Below are positions 1 to 9,349 of a stretch of 64,000 nt of DNA, in pieces (position 1 is the stretch's first letter; every line of letters starts with the position of its first letter). The DNA is from Corynebacterium sp. CNJ-954 (GTDB taxonomy: Bacteria; Actinomycetota; Actinomycetes; Mycobacteriales; Mycobacteriaceae). The notes beneath the pieces are model-generated. The model made no database searches. It had not been told where the DNA came from and worked only from the letters and a program-made list of their open reading frames with translations. The stretch covers positions 1-64,000 of the forward strand of contig NZ_MKKI01000003.1 of assembly GCF_001942345.1 (NCBI RefSeq), written 5' to 3'. Both the position numbers and the translations under genes were made by a program.

Positions 1-450
1 GGACGTCCAGACCATCGAGGCCCCGGTTGACGAACCGGCCGAAGCGGAGCGCGAGAGCGTTCCGACCGGTGACGTCGTCGCCGAGGCACGTCCGGACGCC
101 TCCGCACCGTCGCCCGCCGTCGACGAGTGGACGATCTCTTCCTCAACGCTTTCCGCGGTGTCGGCGGAGGCCCGCAGGATGTTGAGGGTCAGCTCCTTCT
201 GGGCGGCGAGCAGTCGTTCGGTGAGCTCGAAGTTTGCCTCGACGACCTCGCTGGGCTTGGGCATCCGGTCCTTCATCGACTCATTGAACTGGGCGAAAGG
301 CTCGGGGAGCGGCGGGACGGTGGGCAGGTTGGCCTCACCGGCGAGTCGGGACGAACGCTCGGCCCACCGGTTGACGACGTCCTCGGTACGCTTGAGCGTC
401 TCGATCCACTGGTCGCCGATCTGGCGGGTGATGTCCTGGTAGCTGCTCAT
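1..450 (-). CDS. HbhA/phasin-like protein, N-terminal part (cut by window edge)
   Basis: The frame is open for 150 codons from ATG at 450 to the window edge; AAGGAG lies just upstream of the start. The first ~95 residues (MSSYQDITRQ..., ELTERLLAAQKELTLNIL) are charged and helix-prone, as in phasins and the mycobacterial heparin-binding hemagglutinin HbhA. From about residue 105 the protein turns into a Ser/Ala/Thr/Gly-rich tail. It lies directly downstream of an XRE regulator on the same strand, the same order as Rv0474-Rv0475 (hbhA) in M. tuberculosis. The opposite strand is also open over the first ~130 bases, so the tail frame is less certain than the head. Function is inferred: cell-surface or granule-associated helical protein. 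Confidence 0.6.
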   Translation of the reverse strand, partial: MSSYQDITRQIGDQWIETLKRTEDVVNRWAERSSRLAGEANLPTVPPLPEPFAQFNESMKDRMPKPSEVVEANFELTERLLAAQKELTLNILRASADTAESVEEEIVHSSTAGDGAEASGRASATTSPVGTLSRSASAGSSTGASMVWTS

Positions 451-502
451 GATTTCTCCTTACTGTGAACCGGCGGTGCCAGGTTCATGACGGGTGGGAC
501 GA

Positions 503-850
503 TCACTTGTCCGCGATCATCGCTTTGTAGGTCTGGACCAGTGCAGTCTTCTGGGTTGAGGTCAGGTACTCGTCTGCGGCGATCGCCGTGGGCACGTCGT
601 CGCGGGCGGGGGCTCCCGCAGACAGCCACCCCATCCGCTGGAACAACTGGTCCGGTGCGATGTTCAGTGCCGTCGCGATGGACCGCAGGACCTCCGGTGA
701 CGGTTGGTACTTACCCCGTTCGATCTGGCTCAGGTATGAGTCCGAGACACGGCTGACGCGTGCCAGATGGCGTATGGACAGCTGGGCGATCTCACGTTGT
801 GCTTTGAGGTACTTCCCGAAGTCTTCGAGTGCCTCGGTGTGCCTGTCCAT
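503..850 (-). CDS. XRE-family helix-turn-helix regulator (Rv0474-like)
   Basis: A 115-residue protein starting at MDRHTEALEDFGKYLK; an upstream ATG in frame (910) is rejected because homologous sequence begins here and GAAAGAGAG lies before it. Residues ~13-68 form a Cro/C1-type HTH (LKAQREIAQLSIRHLARVSR, then SDSYLSQIERGKYQPS). The C-terminal ~45 residues (PTAIAADEYLTSTQKTALVQ) resemble the tail of the mycobacterial Rv0474 family. It sits 52 bp upstream of the HbhA/phasin-like gene on the same strand, so they are likely co-transcribed and the regulator may act on that gene. DNA target not visible. Confidence 0.85.
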   Translation of the reverse strand: MDRHTEALEDFGKYLKAQREIAQLSIRHLARVSRVSDSYLSQIERGKYQPSPEVLRSIATALNIAPDQLFQRMGWLSAGAPARDDVPTAIAADEYLTSTQKTALVQTYKAMIADK

Positions 851-920
851 GGTGACTCTCTTTCTTTCGACTGCAGAAATAGTAAACCACGCAAGTGCGT
901 GGCAAGTCAAGCACTCGGTG

Positions 921-2426
921 TCAGGATTTCAGCGCGCGCTTGAGGATCTTGCCGGTGGGCCCTTTCGGCAGCGAGGGGAGAATGGTGAGCGTGCGTGGGT
1001 ACTTGTATGCCGCCAGCTGCTCCTTGCAGTAGGAGATGATCTCGTCCTCCGTGGCGGTTTCGCCGGGTGTGAGGGAGACGAACGCGGTGACCTCCTCACC
1101 CAGTCGGTCATCGTCCCGGCCGATGACGGCAGCTTCGGCGACTGCCCGGTGGGTGTAGAGGACCTCCTCCACCTCCCGCGGGTAGACGTTGTAGCCACCG
1201 CGGATGATGAGGTCCTTGAGACGGTCGACGATGAACAGGAACCCGTCCTCGTCGACGTAACCGATGTCGCCGGTGTGGAGCCAGCCGTCCCGTAGCGTCT
1301 CCCTGGTTGCGTCGGGGCGCTTGTAGTACTCCTTCATTACGTTGTGTCCCCGGACCACGACCTCCCCCCGGTGGTCGGCGCCCCGGGGCTGCTCGTCCCC
1401 GTTTTCATCGACGATCTTCACGTCCACACCCCAGATCGGCTTGCCCACGGACAGCACCTTCCGGTTTTCGGCGCTGATGTTGAAGGTGGATGTCGACGCC
1501 GTCTCGGACAGGCCGTATCCCTCGAGGACGGTCGCGCAGGGAAACTTCTCCTCGAAGGAGCGTATGACCTCGCCGGGAATCGAGGATCCCCCGGATATGG
1601 TCATGCGCAGTGACGACACATCGCGCCCCTCGGTGGGAGTCTGGATGAGGGCCATGTACATCGTGGGAACGCCGGCGAACTGTGTGGCGCTGTGTGTCTC
1701 GACTGCGTCGATCACTGCCTCTGCGGTGAAGCGCGGAATAAGGACGATCGAGGCGCCGTAGCGGATGACGGTGTTGAGCACGCTCGAGAGGCCGAAGACG
1801 TGGAACAGCGGCAGCACGCCGACGGAGACGTCGTCGCCGCTGAGATCGACCAGGGATCCGGCCACGGTGCAGTTCATGTACAGCTGGAAATGCGTGAGCT
1901 CTGCGCCTTTCGGTGTGCCTGTGGTGCCGCTGGTGTAGAGGCGCACCGCCGTGTCGTCTGCTCCTCGTGCGACGAGGTCGCCGGTGTCTGCCTCGGTGAG
2001 GAGGTCGTCGAAGGGGCGTGCGCCGTCCGGAACGCTCCCGACCATGTACACGGGCACGTCGCCCGCTTCGCGGGCACCCTCCAGCGCGTTGTCGGCGAAC
2101 TGGTGGAACGTCACCAGTGCCCGGGAGTCGCTGTCGGTGAGGTGGTAGGCGATCTCTCGTGGGGAGAGCAACGGGTTGAGCGGCACCATCACCAGTCCTG
2201 CCTTGAGGATGCCGAAATAGGCGACGACGAACTGCGGGATATTGGGAAGTTGGACCGCGACGGCCTCACCGGGCTCATATCCGTCGCGCCGGAGGGTTGC
2301 GGCGAGTCGGCCGGACGCTTCATCGATCTGTGCGTAGCTCAGCTCCTCTCCCTCGAAGTACGCGAAGGTCTTCTCCGGGGCCGAGACCGTGGACTCCTTG
2401 AGCATGGTGGCGAGGTTGAACGACAT
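921..2426 (-). CDS. Long-chain fatty-acid--CoA ligase (FadD-type AMP-binding enzyme)
   Basis: A 501-residue acyl-adenylate-forming enzyme that would activate a carboxylic acid with ATP and CoA in the cytoplasm. Core motifs are intact: P-loop-like LYTSGTTGTPKGAE (~residue 165), GYGLSETAST (~305), GWLHTGDIGYVDEDGFLFIVDR (~385) and the C-terminal catalytic lysine in GPTGKILKRAL at the very end. The length is typical for medium/long-chain ligases. ATG at 2426 is preceded by AAAGGA. It is transcribed alone, divergent from the nei gene. Substrate chain length cannot be read from sequence; two further members of the superfamily occur in the window. Confidence 0.9.
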   Translation of the reverse strand: MSFNLATMLKESTVSAPEKTFAYFEGEELSYAQIDEASGRLAATLRRDGYEPGEAVAVQLPNIPQFVVAYFGILKAGLVMVPLNPLLSPREIAYHLTDSDSRALVTFHQFADNALEGAREAGDVPVYMVGSVPDGARPFDDLLTEADTGDLVARGADDTAVRLYTSGTTGTPKGAELTHFQLYMNCTVAGSLVDLSGDDVSVGVLPLFHVFGLSSVLNTVIRYGASIVLIPRFTAEAVIDAVETHSATQFAGVPTMYMALIQTPTEGRDVSSLRMTISGGSSIPGEVIRSFEEKFPCATVLEGYGLSETASTSTFNISAENRKVLSVGKPIWGVDVKIVDENGDEQPRGADHRGEVVVRGHNVMKEYYKRPDATRETLRDGWLHTGDIGYVDEDGFLFIVDRLKDLIIRGGYNVYPREVEEVLYTHRAVAEAAVIGRDDDRLGEEVTAFVSLTPGETATEDEIISYCKEQLAAYKYPRTLTILPSLPKGPTGKILKRALKS

Positions 2427-2529
2427 GGTGGTCCTTTCGGGAGGGTGGTGTGGTGCCGTTCCTGAGGGGTGTCAGGACCGATGTCCGCCGAAGCGTTCTT
2501 CATACGACGCAGTATCATTCACAGCGACT

Positions 2530-2557
2530 ACTATGTGATTTTGCTCTCAAACTATGT
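2530..2557. promoter_or_regulatory. Direct repeat ACTATGT upstream of the fadD-type gene
   Basis: ACTATGT occurs at 2530-2536 and again at 2551-2557, exactly 21 bp (two helical turns) apart, in an AT-rich patch between the divergent ligase and nei genes. The spacing suits a dimeric repressor contacting one DNA face, but no regulator is assigned. Confidence 0.3.
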
Positions 2558-2647
2558 TCCCCGTCAAGTTGACGGCACGGGCGTGGAGACGTGGGGCGGC
2601 GTAACGTGAACCGGTGGCAGTGGTTGCGGCGACGGAGGAGGAGCGCG

Positions 2648-3826
2648 GTGCCTGAGGGTGATTCAGTACTTCAACTGTCCGACCGCATGCAGTGGATGAC
2701 CGGCCGGACAGTGACCCGCTCAGACATCCGTGTACCCCGCTTCGCCACCGAGGACCTCACCGGTAGGCAGGTCACCAGGGTGTGGCCCTACGGCAAGCAT
2801 CTCTTCATGGACTTCGACGGGCGTGTCCTGCACACCCACCTGAAGATGGAGGGAGTCTGGTCCATCCACGCCGCCGGAGCCCGGTGGCGCAGGCCCGGTC
2901 ACACCGCGCGGGTCGTCCTGCGGCTGTCCCCGCAACATGCGGGAGGGCCGCAGATCGAGGCCGTCGGCCACAGTCTCGGATTCGTCCGGCTCTTCGACCG
3001 TGACGACTACGACCAGATCGTGGGCCATCTCGGGCCGGACATCCTCGCGTCGGACTGGGAGAGCGCGGCGTTCGGACGTGATGAAGCACTGGGAAGAATC
3101 CTCGCGCGCCCGGACCGTAGCATCGGGGCGGCGCTGCTCGACCAGCGTAATGTCGCCGGAATCGGCAACGAGTACCGGGCGGAAGTCTGTTACCTCGGTG
3201 GCGTGGACCCACGCCGTCCCGTCGGCGGCGGGGCGGAGGCAGAGGTTGCCGCGGCCCGCCTGCTCGATCTGTCCCGGAAGGTGATGTGGGAGAACCGTCG
3301 GGAACCCCGTCGGCTCTTCACCGGCGACCGGCGGCCCGGAATGGGCAACTACGTCTTCGGTCGGGCGGCGAAGCCGTGTCTCCGCTGCGGGACCGCGGTA
3401 CTCAAAGGATTCCTTGGCGGGGTGGACGCCGGTGGGGATGACGGCGAACTCGAGAGGGTCATCTGGTGGTGCCCGGTCTGCCAGGCGGCTGAGCCGCCGG
3501 GAAGACAGATGCCGGGAGACAGGGTAGGAGTGGCAGACCTGTCGGTCAGATGGCAGATGCACCGGTCGATTTCCGGAGGTAAATCGACCGGTGCATCTGC
3601 CACGCGGGCGATACCTCTGCCATGCCCACCCTGGGGCGGACGTGTTGCCGGGAGCGGAGAGGCCGGGACTACCGCTTCCGGTTGCGCAGGACGTGGCGCA
3701 GCAGCGAGTCGGTCGACGGGTCACCGGTGTCGACGTCTGCGGAGTCGGTGTTGCTGCTCAGCAGAGGGAGCAGTTCATTCGCCTGCTTCTTCCCGAGTTC
3801 CACACCCCACTGGTCGAAGCTGTTGA
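2648..3826 (+). CDS. nei: Fpg/Nei-family DNA glycosylase/AP lyase, with unusual C-terminal overrun
   Basis: Removes oxidised bases and nicks the abasic site. GTG at 2648 is chosen because it yields PEGDS after Met removal; Pro2 and Glu3 are the catalytic pair of the family. The H2TH core (IGAALLDQRNVAGIGNEYRAE, about residue 160) and a complete zinc finger (CLRC ... CPVC, about residues 243-278) are present. Family members normally stop soon after the last Cys, near 280 residues. Here the frame stays open for ~115 more codons, through a 22-bp-arm hairpin and 158 bp into the antiparallel 3' end of pgi. The tail has no recognisable domain, so a lost stop or a sequence error is likely. Confidence 0.8.
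   Translation: MPEGDSVLQLSDRMQWMTGRTVTRSDIRVPRFATEDLTGRQVTRVWPYGKHLFMDFDGRVLHTHLKMEGVWSIHAAGARWRRPGHTARVVLRLSPQHAGGPQIEAVGHSLGFVRLFDRDDYDQIVGHLGPDILASDWESAAFGRDEALGRILARPDRSIGAALLDQRNVAGIGNEYRAEVCYLGGVDPRRPVGGGAEAEVAAARLLDLSRKVMWENRREPRRLFTGDRRPGMGNYVFGRAAKPCLRCGTAVLKGFLGGVDAGGDDGELERVIWWCPVCQAAEPPGRQMPGDRVGVADLSVRWQMHRSISGGKSTGASATRAIPLPCPPWGGRVAGSGEAGTTASGCAGRGAAASRSTGHRCRRLRSRCCCSAEGAVHSPASSRVPHPTGRSC
3551..3602. terminator. Perfect 22-bp-arm palindrome between nei and pgi
   Basis: Left arm 3551-3572 and right arm 3581-3602 are perfect reverse complements around an 8-base loop CCGGAGGT. It lies between the convergent nei and pgi genes, so it most likely serves as a bidirectional terminator. 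There is no long T tract on either side. Confidence 0.7.
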
Positions 3827-5372
3827 TACCCCAGACCACGCCCTGCACGAAGCAGATGTGCTCGTAGAGAGCGATCAGCGAGCCCAGGGTGCGCGGGGTC
3901 AGCTTGTCGGCGATGATCGTGCTGGAGGGACGGTTGCCCGGCATGACCTTGTGCGGGATGAGCTTCTCGTCCACTCCCGCCTCACGCAGCTCCTCCGCGG
4001 TCCGGCCGAAAGCCATGACACGCGACTGCGCCAGGAAGTTAGACAGCAGCATGTCGTGCATACTGGTCTCCCCGTCGGAGCTCCGGTGGTCGGTGTGCGG
4101 GTTGACGAAGCCGATGAAGTCCGCCGGGATGAGGTGCGTGCCCTGGTGGATCAGCTGCATGAAGGCGTGCTGGCCGTTGGTGCCGGCCTCACCCCAGTAG
4201 ACCTCACCGGTCTCGGCGGTGGTCAGTTCGCCGTCGAGACGCACCGACTTGCCGTTGGACTCCATCATCAACTGCTGGAGGTAGGCGGGGAAGCGGCCGA
4301 GGTCCTGCGAGTAGGGGAGGACCACGTGCGACTGGGAGTTCAGCACCGAGGTGTACCAGACCCCGAACAGGCCCATCAGCACCGGCGCGTTCATCTCCAA
4401 CGGCTCGGAGTAGAAGTGGTTGTCCACGTCGTGGAAACCGGCGACGAACTCCATGAAGTCCCGCGGCCCGATCGCCGCCATCAACGACAGTCCGATCGCC
4501 GAGTCCACCGAGAAACGACCGCCGACCCAGTCCCAGAATCCGAACATGTTGCGGGTGTCGATGCCGAACTTCGCGACCTCGTCGGCATTCGTCGAGACGG
4601 CGACGAAGTGCTTGGCGACGGCGTCGTTCACCACCGACTCGTCGGAGGTGTCCAGGCCGAGCCGTTTCAGTCCGTCAAGCAGCCATCGCTTCGCACTGTG
4701 CGCATTGGCCAGCGTCTCGGAGGTGGTGAACGTCTTCGAGGAGACGACGAACAGGGTGGACGCCGGGTCGAGGCCGTCGAGGGTCGCGGTGACGTCCGCC
4801 GGGTCGACGTTGGAGACGAAGTACGGGGTGATCCCGGCCGTGCAGTACGGGCGCAGTGCCTGTGCAGCCATCGAAGGGCCGAGGTCAGAGCCGCCGATGC
4901 CGATGTTCACCACGTTCTTGATCGTGTGGTTGGTCGCCCCCCGCCAGTCACCGCTGCGCAGCGCCTTGGCGAGCCCGCGCATCCGGTCCAGGGTGTGGTG
5001 GACGTCCTCGGCGATGTCCTGGCCGTCTACGCTGAGATCCTGGTCGATCGGCACGCGCAGGCCGGTGTGCAGTGCCGCACGGTCTTCCGTGGTGTTGACG
5101 TGTTCACCGTTGAACAAGGCCTGACGGTAGTCCTCGATCCCTTTCGCCCGTGCCACATTGAGCAGCAGGCGCACGGTGTTCTCGTCGGCGAGGTTCTTCG
5201 AGAGGTCCACGTGCAGCGGGCCGACGTCGAACGTCATGTCGCCGGCCCGGCCCGGATCGTCCCGGAACAGGTCCTTGAGCGTGGTTCCCTTGAAACGTGT
5301 CGCGTGGGCGACCAGAGCCTGCCACTCCGGCGTCTTCGTCACAGGGGTGGGGTTCGGGACGGTGAAAGTCAC
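3669..5372 (-). CDS. pgi: Glucose-6-phosphate isomerase
   Basis: A 567-residue enzyme interconverting glucose-6-P and fructose-6-P in glycolysis. Signatures: IGIGGSDLGP (~residue 140), FVVSSKTFTTSETL (sugar-phosphate SIS region), FWDWVGGRFSVDSAIGL (PGI signature 1) and the C-terminal NSFDQWGVELGK. Length is normal for the long bacterial form. GTG at 5372 (MTFTVPNPTPV) is preferred over an upstream in-frame ATG because AAAGGG lies ~9 bp before it. It is followed by the palindrome shared with nei. Confidence 0.95.
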   Translation of the reverse strand: MTFTVPNPTPVTKTPEWQALVAHATRFKGTTLKDLFRDDPGRAGDMTFDVGPLHVDLSKNLADENTVRLLLNVARAKGIEDYRQALFNGEHVNTTEDRAALHTGLRVPIDQDLSVDGQDIAEDVHHTLDRMRGLAKALRSGDWRGATNHTIKNVVNIGIGGSDLGPSMAAQALRPYCTAGITPYFVSNVDPADVTATLDGLDPASTLFVVSSKTFTTSETLANAHSAKRWLLDGLKRLGLDTSDESVVNDAVAKHFVAVSTNADEVAKFGIDTRNMFGFWDWVGGRFSVDSAIGLSLMAAIGPRDFMEFVAGFHDVDNHFYSEPLEMNAPVLMGLFGVWYTSVLNSQSHVVLPYSQDLGRFPAYLQQLMMESNGKSVRLDGELTTAETGEVYWGEAGTNGQHAFMQLIHQGTHLIPADFIGFVNPHTDHRSSDGETSMHDMLLSNFLAQSRVMAFGRTAEELREAGVDEKLIPHKVMPGNRPSSTIIADKLTPRTLGSLIALYEHICFVQGVVWGINSFDQWGVELGKKQANELLPLLSSNTDSADVDTGDPSTDSLLRHVLRNRKR

Positions 5373-5435
5373 AGGTGTCGCCCTTTCGAGAATCCGGTGT
5401 CTGTATTCGTTGTCCCTGCCCACGGTAGCGGAAAA

Positions 5436-6269
5436 TCAGGTGGCGGGGTTCTGCCCCGCATCCAGCGCGGACAGCACCCGGTCCTGCAGCAGGCCGTTGC
5501 TGGCCACCGCGGAGCCGTCGTAGGGCCCCGGTGTCCCGTCGAGGGCGGTGAACCGGCCACCGGCCTCACGGACGAGGACGTCCAGCGCCGCCAGGTCCCA
5601 GAGGTTGACCTCCGGTTCGGCGGCCACGTCCACCGTCCCCTCGGCGACCATGCAGTAGGACCAGAAATCGCCGTACCCCCGCAGCCGCCATGCCGCGTCG
5701 GTCAACGCGATCAGTTCGTCGCGACGTCCCACCTTCTTCCACCCCTCCAACGAGGACAGCGAGATCGAGCAGTCCGCGATATCGGAGACCTTCGACACCG
5801 AGATCCTGCGGGCCTCGTTGGTGTTGAAGACGGCCCACGCGCCCATCTGCTCGGCCGCCCACCACCGTCGTGCCAGGCCGGGCGCGGACACCACGCCGAC
5901 GACGGGCGTCCCGTCGACGACCAGTGAGATCAGCGTCGCCCACACGGGCACGCCCCGGACGAAGTTCTTCGTCCCGTCGATCGGGTCGATGACCCACTGA
6001 CGGCCCGTCCTCGCTGCGTCCCCGGTGTCCCCGCCGAACTCCTCGCCGAGTACGGCGTCGTCCGGACGGCGCGTCGACAGGACCTCGCGCAGCTGTCGCT
6101 CGACCTCGGTGTCGGCGTCGGACACCGGGGTCAGGTCGGGTTTGGTGGTGATCTCCAGGTCGCTGGCCCCGAAACGGGCCAGGGTGACCTTGTCGGCGAT
6201 GTCGGCGAGGTACAGCGCCAGGGTCAGGTCGTCAGAATAGTCGGGGCAGTCGGACGTGGATGCGCTCAT
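5436..6269 (-). CDS. hisN: Histidinol-phosphatase, inositol-monophosphatase family (HisN-like)
   Basis: A 277-residue Mg2+-dependent phosphatase. The metal/phosphate motifs are GEEFGGD (~residue 95), [15 protein letters not shown] (~118-132) and [15 protein letters not shown] (~225-240). In C. glutamicum the homologue HisN carries out the histidinol-phosphate step of histidine synthesis and lies near prfB-ftsEX, which supports the name here; substrate assignment is by homology. The ATG overlaps the TGA of the upstream family member (ATGA), so the two are translationally coupled. Confidence 0.85.
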   Translation of the reverse strand: MSASTSDCPDYSDDLTLALYLADIADKVTLARFGASDLEITTKPDLTPVSDADTEVERQLREVLSTRRPDDAVLGEEFGGDTGDAARTGRQWVIDPIDGTKNFVRGVPVWATLISLVVDGTPVVGVVSAPGLARRWWAAEQMGAWAVFNTNEARRISVSKVSDIADCSISLSSLEGWKKVGRRDELIALTDAAWRLRGYGDFWSYCMVAEGTVDVAAEPEVNLWDLAALDVLVREAGGRFTALDGTPGPYDGSAVASNGLLQDRVLSALDAGQNPAT

Positions 6270-7111
6270 GGCTCCAAGGATAGGTTCTCCACGACGTGAC
6301 CGACACTGGAGGGTGAGCCCGCCACCGACCACAGTTTTCCGCCGGCGCGGACCCGCGCGCACCGTCCCCCCGCGCCCTCGATCAGTGCCCGCCCGGGCAG
6401 CAGGTCCCACGGCAGGACGCTGTGCTGGAACCAGCAGCCCGCATTGCCCGACGCCACCCCTGCCATGTCCACCGAGGCAGAGCCGTTGAACCGCACCGTC
6501 GCGAAGTCCCGGACCGTGTCGGTGAACACCCGGTTCAGCTCCGGGGTCGCGATGTCCGTGGGATGCAGGTAGCCGGTGAGACAGGACTTCTCCGGGGGAA
6601 GGTCCGCCAGGGTGCCGACCGGTGCGCCGTCCAACGTGGTGGGGATACCCGGGCCACCGAACCACGTGTAGCCCATCGCCGGACGGTGCACGGCACCGAA
6701 GTGCAGCGCGTCCGGGTCCTCCGGGTCACCGTCGACCAACGCGAGCGCAGAGCACCAGTAGTCGGACCCGGTGGTGAAGTTGTACGTGCCGTCCACCGGG
6801 TCGATCACCCAGGTACGCCCCGACTCGGACGGTGCGGACGCACCCTCCTCACCGAGCAGGCCGTCCTGCGGACGCAGTGTACGCAGCACCTCGGCGACGA
6901 AATCCTCCGCCGCGCGGTCCGCCGCCGTCACCACGTCCGACACCGAGGTCTTGAACTCGGTGGTGACCCCTGCCTCCCGCATCCGCCAGGCCAGCCGCCC
7001 GGCGTTGTACACCAGCGCCTGGGCGAGGGTGCCGTCGTCGTCCCGGTCGTGCGAGATGATGAACGTCTTCGTGATGGCCTGCAGGGCGTCTGCGGGGATG
7101 GGGGAGTTCAT
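6266..7111 (-). CDS. Inositol-monophosphatase-family phosphatase
   Basis: A 281-residue paralogue of the next gene, with [24 protein letters not shown] and [16 protein letters not shown] metal-binding motifs. The likely role is dephosphorylation of myo-inositol-1-phosphate or a related sugar phosphate. ATG at 7111 ([10 protein letters not shown]) is chosen over one 15 bases upstream because homologous sequence begins near it. It is the first gene of the two-gene operon with hisN and is divergent from prfB. Confidence 0.85.
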   Translation of the reverse strand: MNSPIPADALQAITKTFIISHDRDDDGTLAQALVYNAGRLAWRMREAGVTTEFKTSVSDVVTAADRAAEDFVAEVLRTLRPQDGLLGEEGASAPSESGRTWVIDPVDGTYNFTTGSDYWCSALALVDGDPEDPDALHFGAVHRPAMGYTWFGGPGIPTTLDGAPVGTLADLPPEKSCLTGYLHPTDIATPELNRVFTDTVRDFATVRFNGSASVDMAGVASGNAGCWFQHSVLPWDLLPGRALIEGAGGRCARVRAGGKLWSVAGSPSSVGHVVENLSLEP

Positions 7112-7159
7112 GCGTCTATTGTGCACGGGGTGTGGCCCGGGTGCCGCCCGTGGGGTGAG

Positions 7160-7165
7160 TAGACT
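7160..7165 (+). promoter_or_regulatory. prfB -10 element (leaderless)
   Basis: TAGACT ends 8 nt before the prfB ATG, which would place transcription initiation at or next to the start codon. No Shine-Dalgarno sequence is present. Confidence 0.55.
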
Positions 7166-7173
7166 GGGCGACC

Positions 7174-8307
7174 ATGCAGCCCGATGTGACCTCCGCGATC
7201 GATGACCTCGACTCCACCCTCACCACGATCGAAAAGGTGCTCGACCTTGATGAGCTGGAGTCACGCGCGCGCGAACTCGAGGATCAGGCCGCCGACCCGT
7301 CCCTCTGGGACGACCCCGACCACGCCCAGCAGATCACCAGCCAGCTCAGTCACGTCCAGGCGCGGTTGAAGAAGGTCCGCGGTCTGCGTGACCGGCTCAA
7401 CGACCTGCCCGTGATGTACGAGATGGCCGAGGAGTCCAGGGAATCCGGGGACGCCGACGCCGCCGAGGCCGCCGAACTCGCGGAGACCGAGCTCGCCGAT
7501 CTCCGCGAGGAGATCGACTCCCTCGAGGTCACGACGATGCTCTCCGGCGAATACGATTCGCGCGAGGCGGTGGTGAACATCCGCTCCGCCGCCGGTGGAG
7601 TGGACGCCGCGGACTGGGCGGAGATGCTCATGCGCATGTACACCCGGTGGGCGGAGAAGAGCGGACACAAGGTCGAGGTGTACGACATCTCCTACGCCGA
7701 AGAGGCCGGCATCAAGTCCGCGACCTTCGTCGTCCACGGCGACTACATGTACGGCACCCTGTCGGTGGAGCAGGGCACCCACCGCCTGGTGCGCATCAGC
7801 CCCTTCGACAACCAGGGCCGCCGTCAGACCTCCTTCGCGGAGGTGGAGGTCCTGCCGGTGGTGGAGACCTCCGACCACGTCGACATCGACGACAATGATG
7901 TGCGCGTGGACGTCTACCGGTCGTCCGGTCCCGGTGGACAGTCGGTGAACACCACCGACTCGGCGGTGCGGCTGACCCACATTCCCACCGGCATCGTGGT
8001 GACCTGTCAGAACGAGAAGTCGCAGATCCAGAACAAGGCCTCGGCGATGCGCGTCCTCGCCGCGAAGCTGCTGGAGCGCAAGCGGCAGGAGGAGGCCGCC
8101 GAGATGGACGCCCTGCGCGGCGACGGCTCGAACTCCTGGGGTAACCAGATGCGCTCCTATGTGCTGCACCCGTACCAGATGGTCAAGGACCTGCGGACGA
8201 ACTTCGAGGTCAACGACCCCTCCAAGGTGCTCGACGGTGGCATCGACGGGCTGCTGGAGGCGGGGATCCGCTGGCGGATGGCGGAACAGCAGGGCGACGG
8301 GGAGTAG
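7174..8307 (+). CDS. prfB: Peptide chain release factor 2
   Basis: A 377-residue class I release factor for UGA/UAA codons. The RF2-type stop-codon recognition tripeptide SPF sits in [15 protein letters not shown], and the peptidyl-hydrolysis motif GGQ in [18 protein letters not shown]. The frame is continuous, with no programmed +1 frameshift of the E. coli kind near codon 26. In related actinobacteria the next genes are ftsE-ftsX-smpB; here ~16 kb separates them. Confidence 0.97.
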   Translation: MQPDVTSAIDDLDSTLTTIEKVLDLDELESRARELEDQAADPSLWDDPDHAQQITSQLSHVQARLKKVRGLRDRLNDLPVMYEMAEESRESGDADAAEAAELAETELADLREEIDSLEVTTMLSGEYDSREAVVNIRSAAGGVDAADWAEMLMRMYTRWAEKSGHKVEVYDISYAEEAGIKSATFVVHGDYMYGTLSVEQGTHRLVRISPFDNQGRRQTSFAEVEVLPVVETSDHVDIDDNDVRVDVYRSSGPGGQSVNTTDSAVRLTHIPTGIVVTCQNEKSQIQNKASAMRVLAAKLLERKRQEEAAEMDALRGDGSNSWGNQMRSYVLHPYQMVKDLRTNFEVNDPSKVLDGGIDGLLEAGIRWRMAEQQGDGE

Positions 8308-8372
8308 GTCGGAGGCCTGTGGGGGAGCTCCCGGCGTGCCAGGCGCCCGAGGGAATCCGAGGAAATCTAAGG

Positions 8373-8401
8373 TTCCTTCCTTAAACAAACTGGACTAATG
8401 T
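8373..8401 (+). promoter_or_regulatory. Predicted promoter of the galactose operon
   Basis: TTCCTT (8373-8378), a 17-bp spacer and TAATGT (8396-8401); the -10 ends 7 nt before the galM ATG, suggesting a leaderless transcript. An AT-rich patch here contrasts with the GC-rich surroundings. Confidence 0.45.
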
Positions 8402-8408
8402 GAGCTGA

Positions 8409-9326
8409 ATGACAGCTGGTCCGCCGAGTGTGACGATCGTCTCGGGGGAGTGTGCCGCGACCCTGGCGCTGCGGGGCGGTGGACCCTCACAGCTGACGTG
8501 GCGGGGGCTGGAGATGCTCGAGGGCTACGGCGGTGCGGGGCAGCAGACGACCGCGCCCCTGTCCGCGAATGTCGTCCTCGCACCCTGGCCGAACAGGACG
8601 AGGGACGGGGTATACAGCTTCGACGGCCGGCGTCACCGGCTCGGTATCACGGAACCGGGAAGATCCACCGCCCTGCACGGCTTCGTCGCTGAGCGGGAGT
8701 GGACCGTGGCGGTGCATGAGACGGATTCAGTCCGTCTCGTCGTCGAACCGGGGCCGCAGCCCGGATGGCCGTGGCCTGTCCACGTGTCGGTGCTCTACCG
8801 CGTCACCCGCGACGGACTGCGGGCGGACCTCGCCCTGCGCAACGACGGCACGACGGACATGCCCGCGGCCGTCGGGTTCCACCTCTACCCGTCGGCACTC
8901 GGTGCCTCGACCGACACCTGTTCACTGACGGCGCCGACCCACCGGTACCTGCCCCTCGACGAGCGGGGCATGCCGTGCGGGGAGGACCAGGAGGATGTCG
9001 GAGTGCTGCCTGACCTGGAGAACCCCCTCGCCGGACGGGTGCTCGACCACTGCCTGCTGACCGACGACCCGACGTTCGTCCTGTCGCGTCCAGACGGGGC
9101 CGGTGTCATGCTCAGCACCTCCCCGGAGCTGCGCTGGTTCCAGATCTTCACCCCGGACGCCCGGACCGGAATGCCCTATCCCGGCCGCCCGGGAGGTCGT
9201 GCCGTCGCCGTGGAACCGATGACGGCCCCGCCGGACGCGCTGAACTCGGGCACCGGCCTGGCACGTCTACCGCCGGGGGAGAGCCTGACCTGTTCCTGGC
9301 GCCTCGACGTGCTCGCCCCTTCCTGA
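8409..9326 (+). CDS. galM: Aldose 1-epimerase (galactose mutarotase)
   Basis: A 305-residue mutarotase-like protein that would interconvert alpha and beta anomers of hexoses. Family features: PWPNRTRDGVYSFDGRRH (~60-78), ALHGFVAEREW with the conserved His (~93), VGFHLYPSAL with the second conserved His (~158) and AVAVEPMTAPPDALNSG with the conserved Glu (~275). It is the first gene of an apparent operon galM - symporter - small membrane protein - galT - galK, with short gaps or overlaps. No clear ribosome-binding site precedes the ATG. Confidence 0.88.
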   Translation: MTAGPPSVTIVSGECAATLALRGGGPSQLTWRGLEMLEGYGGAGQQTTAPLSANVVLAPWPNRTRDGVYSFDGRRHRLGITEPGRSTALHGFVAEREWTVAVHETDSVRLVVEPGPQPGWPWPVHVSVLYRVTRDGLRADLALRNDGTTDMPAAVGFHLYPSALGASTDTCSLTAPTHRYLPLDERGMPCGEDQEDVGVLPDLENPLAGRVLDHCLLTDDPTFVLSRPDGAGVMLSTSPELRWFQIFTPDARTGMPYPGRPGGRAVAVEPMTAPPDALNSGTGLARLPPGESLTCSWRLDVLAPS

Positions 9327-9349
9327 CCCCGACAGAAAGCGCATCCCTC

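Noticed and set aside
158..442. + strand ORF over the HbhA/phasin-like gene
   Set aside because: Ser/Arg-rich shadow; the minus strand has a ribosome-binding site, and its helix-rich protein fits the neighbouring regulator.
3591..5927. 778-codon open frame on the + strand opposite pgi and hisN
   Set aside because: Antisense shadow of two well-conserved genes in high-GC DNA; composition is Val/Gly/Arg/His-rich with no domain.
7174..7300. Programmed +1 frameshift in prfB
   Set aside because: The frame is continuous from the first codon and no in-frame UGA follows a Shine-Dalgarno-like element.
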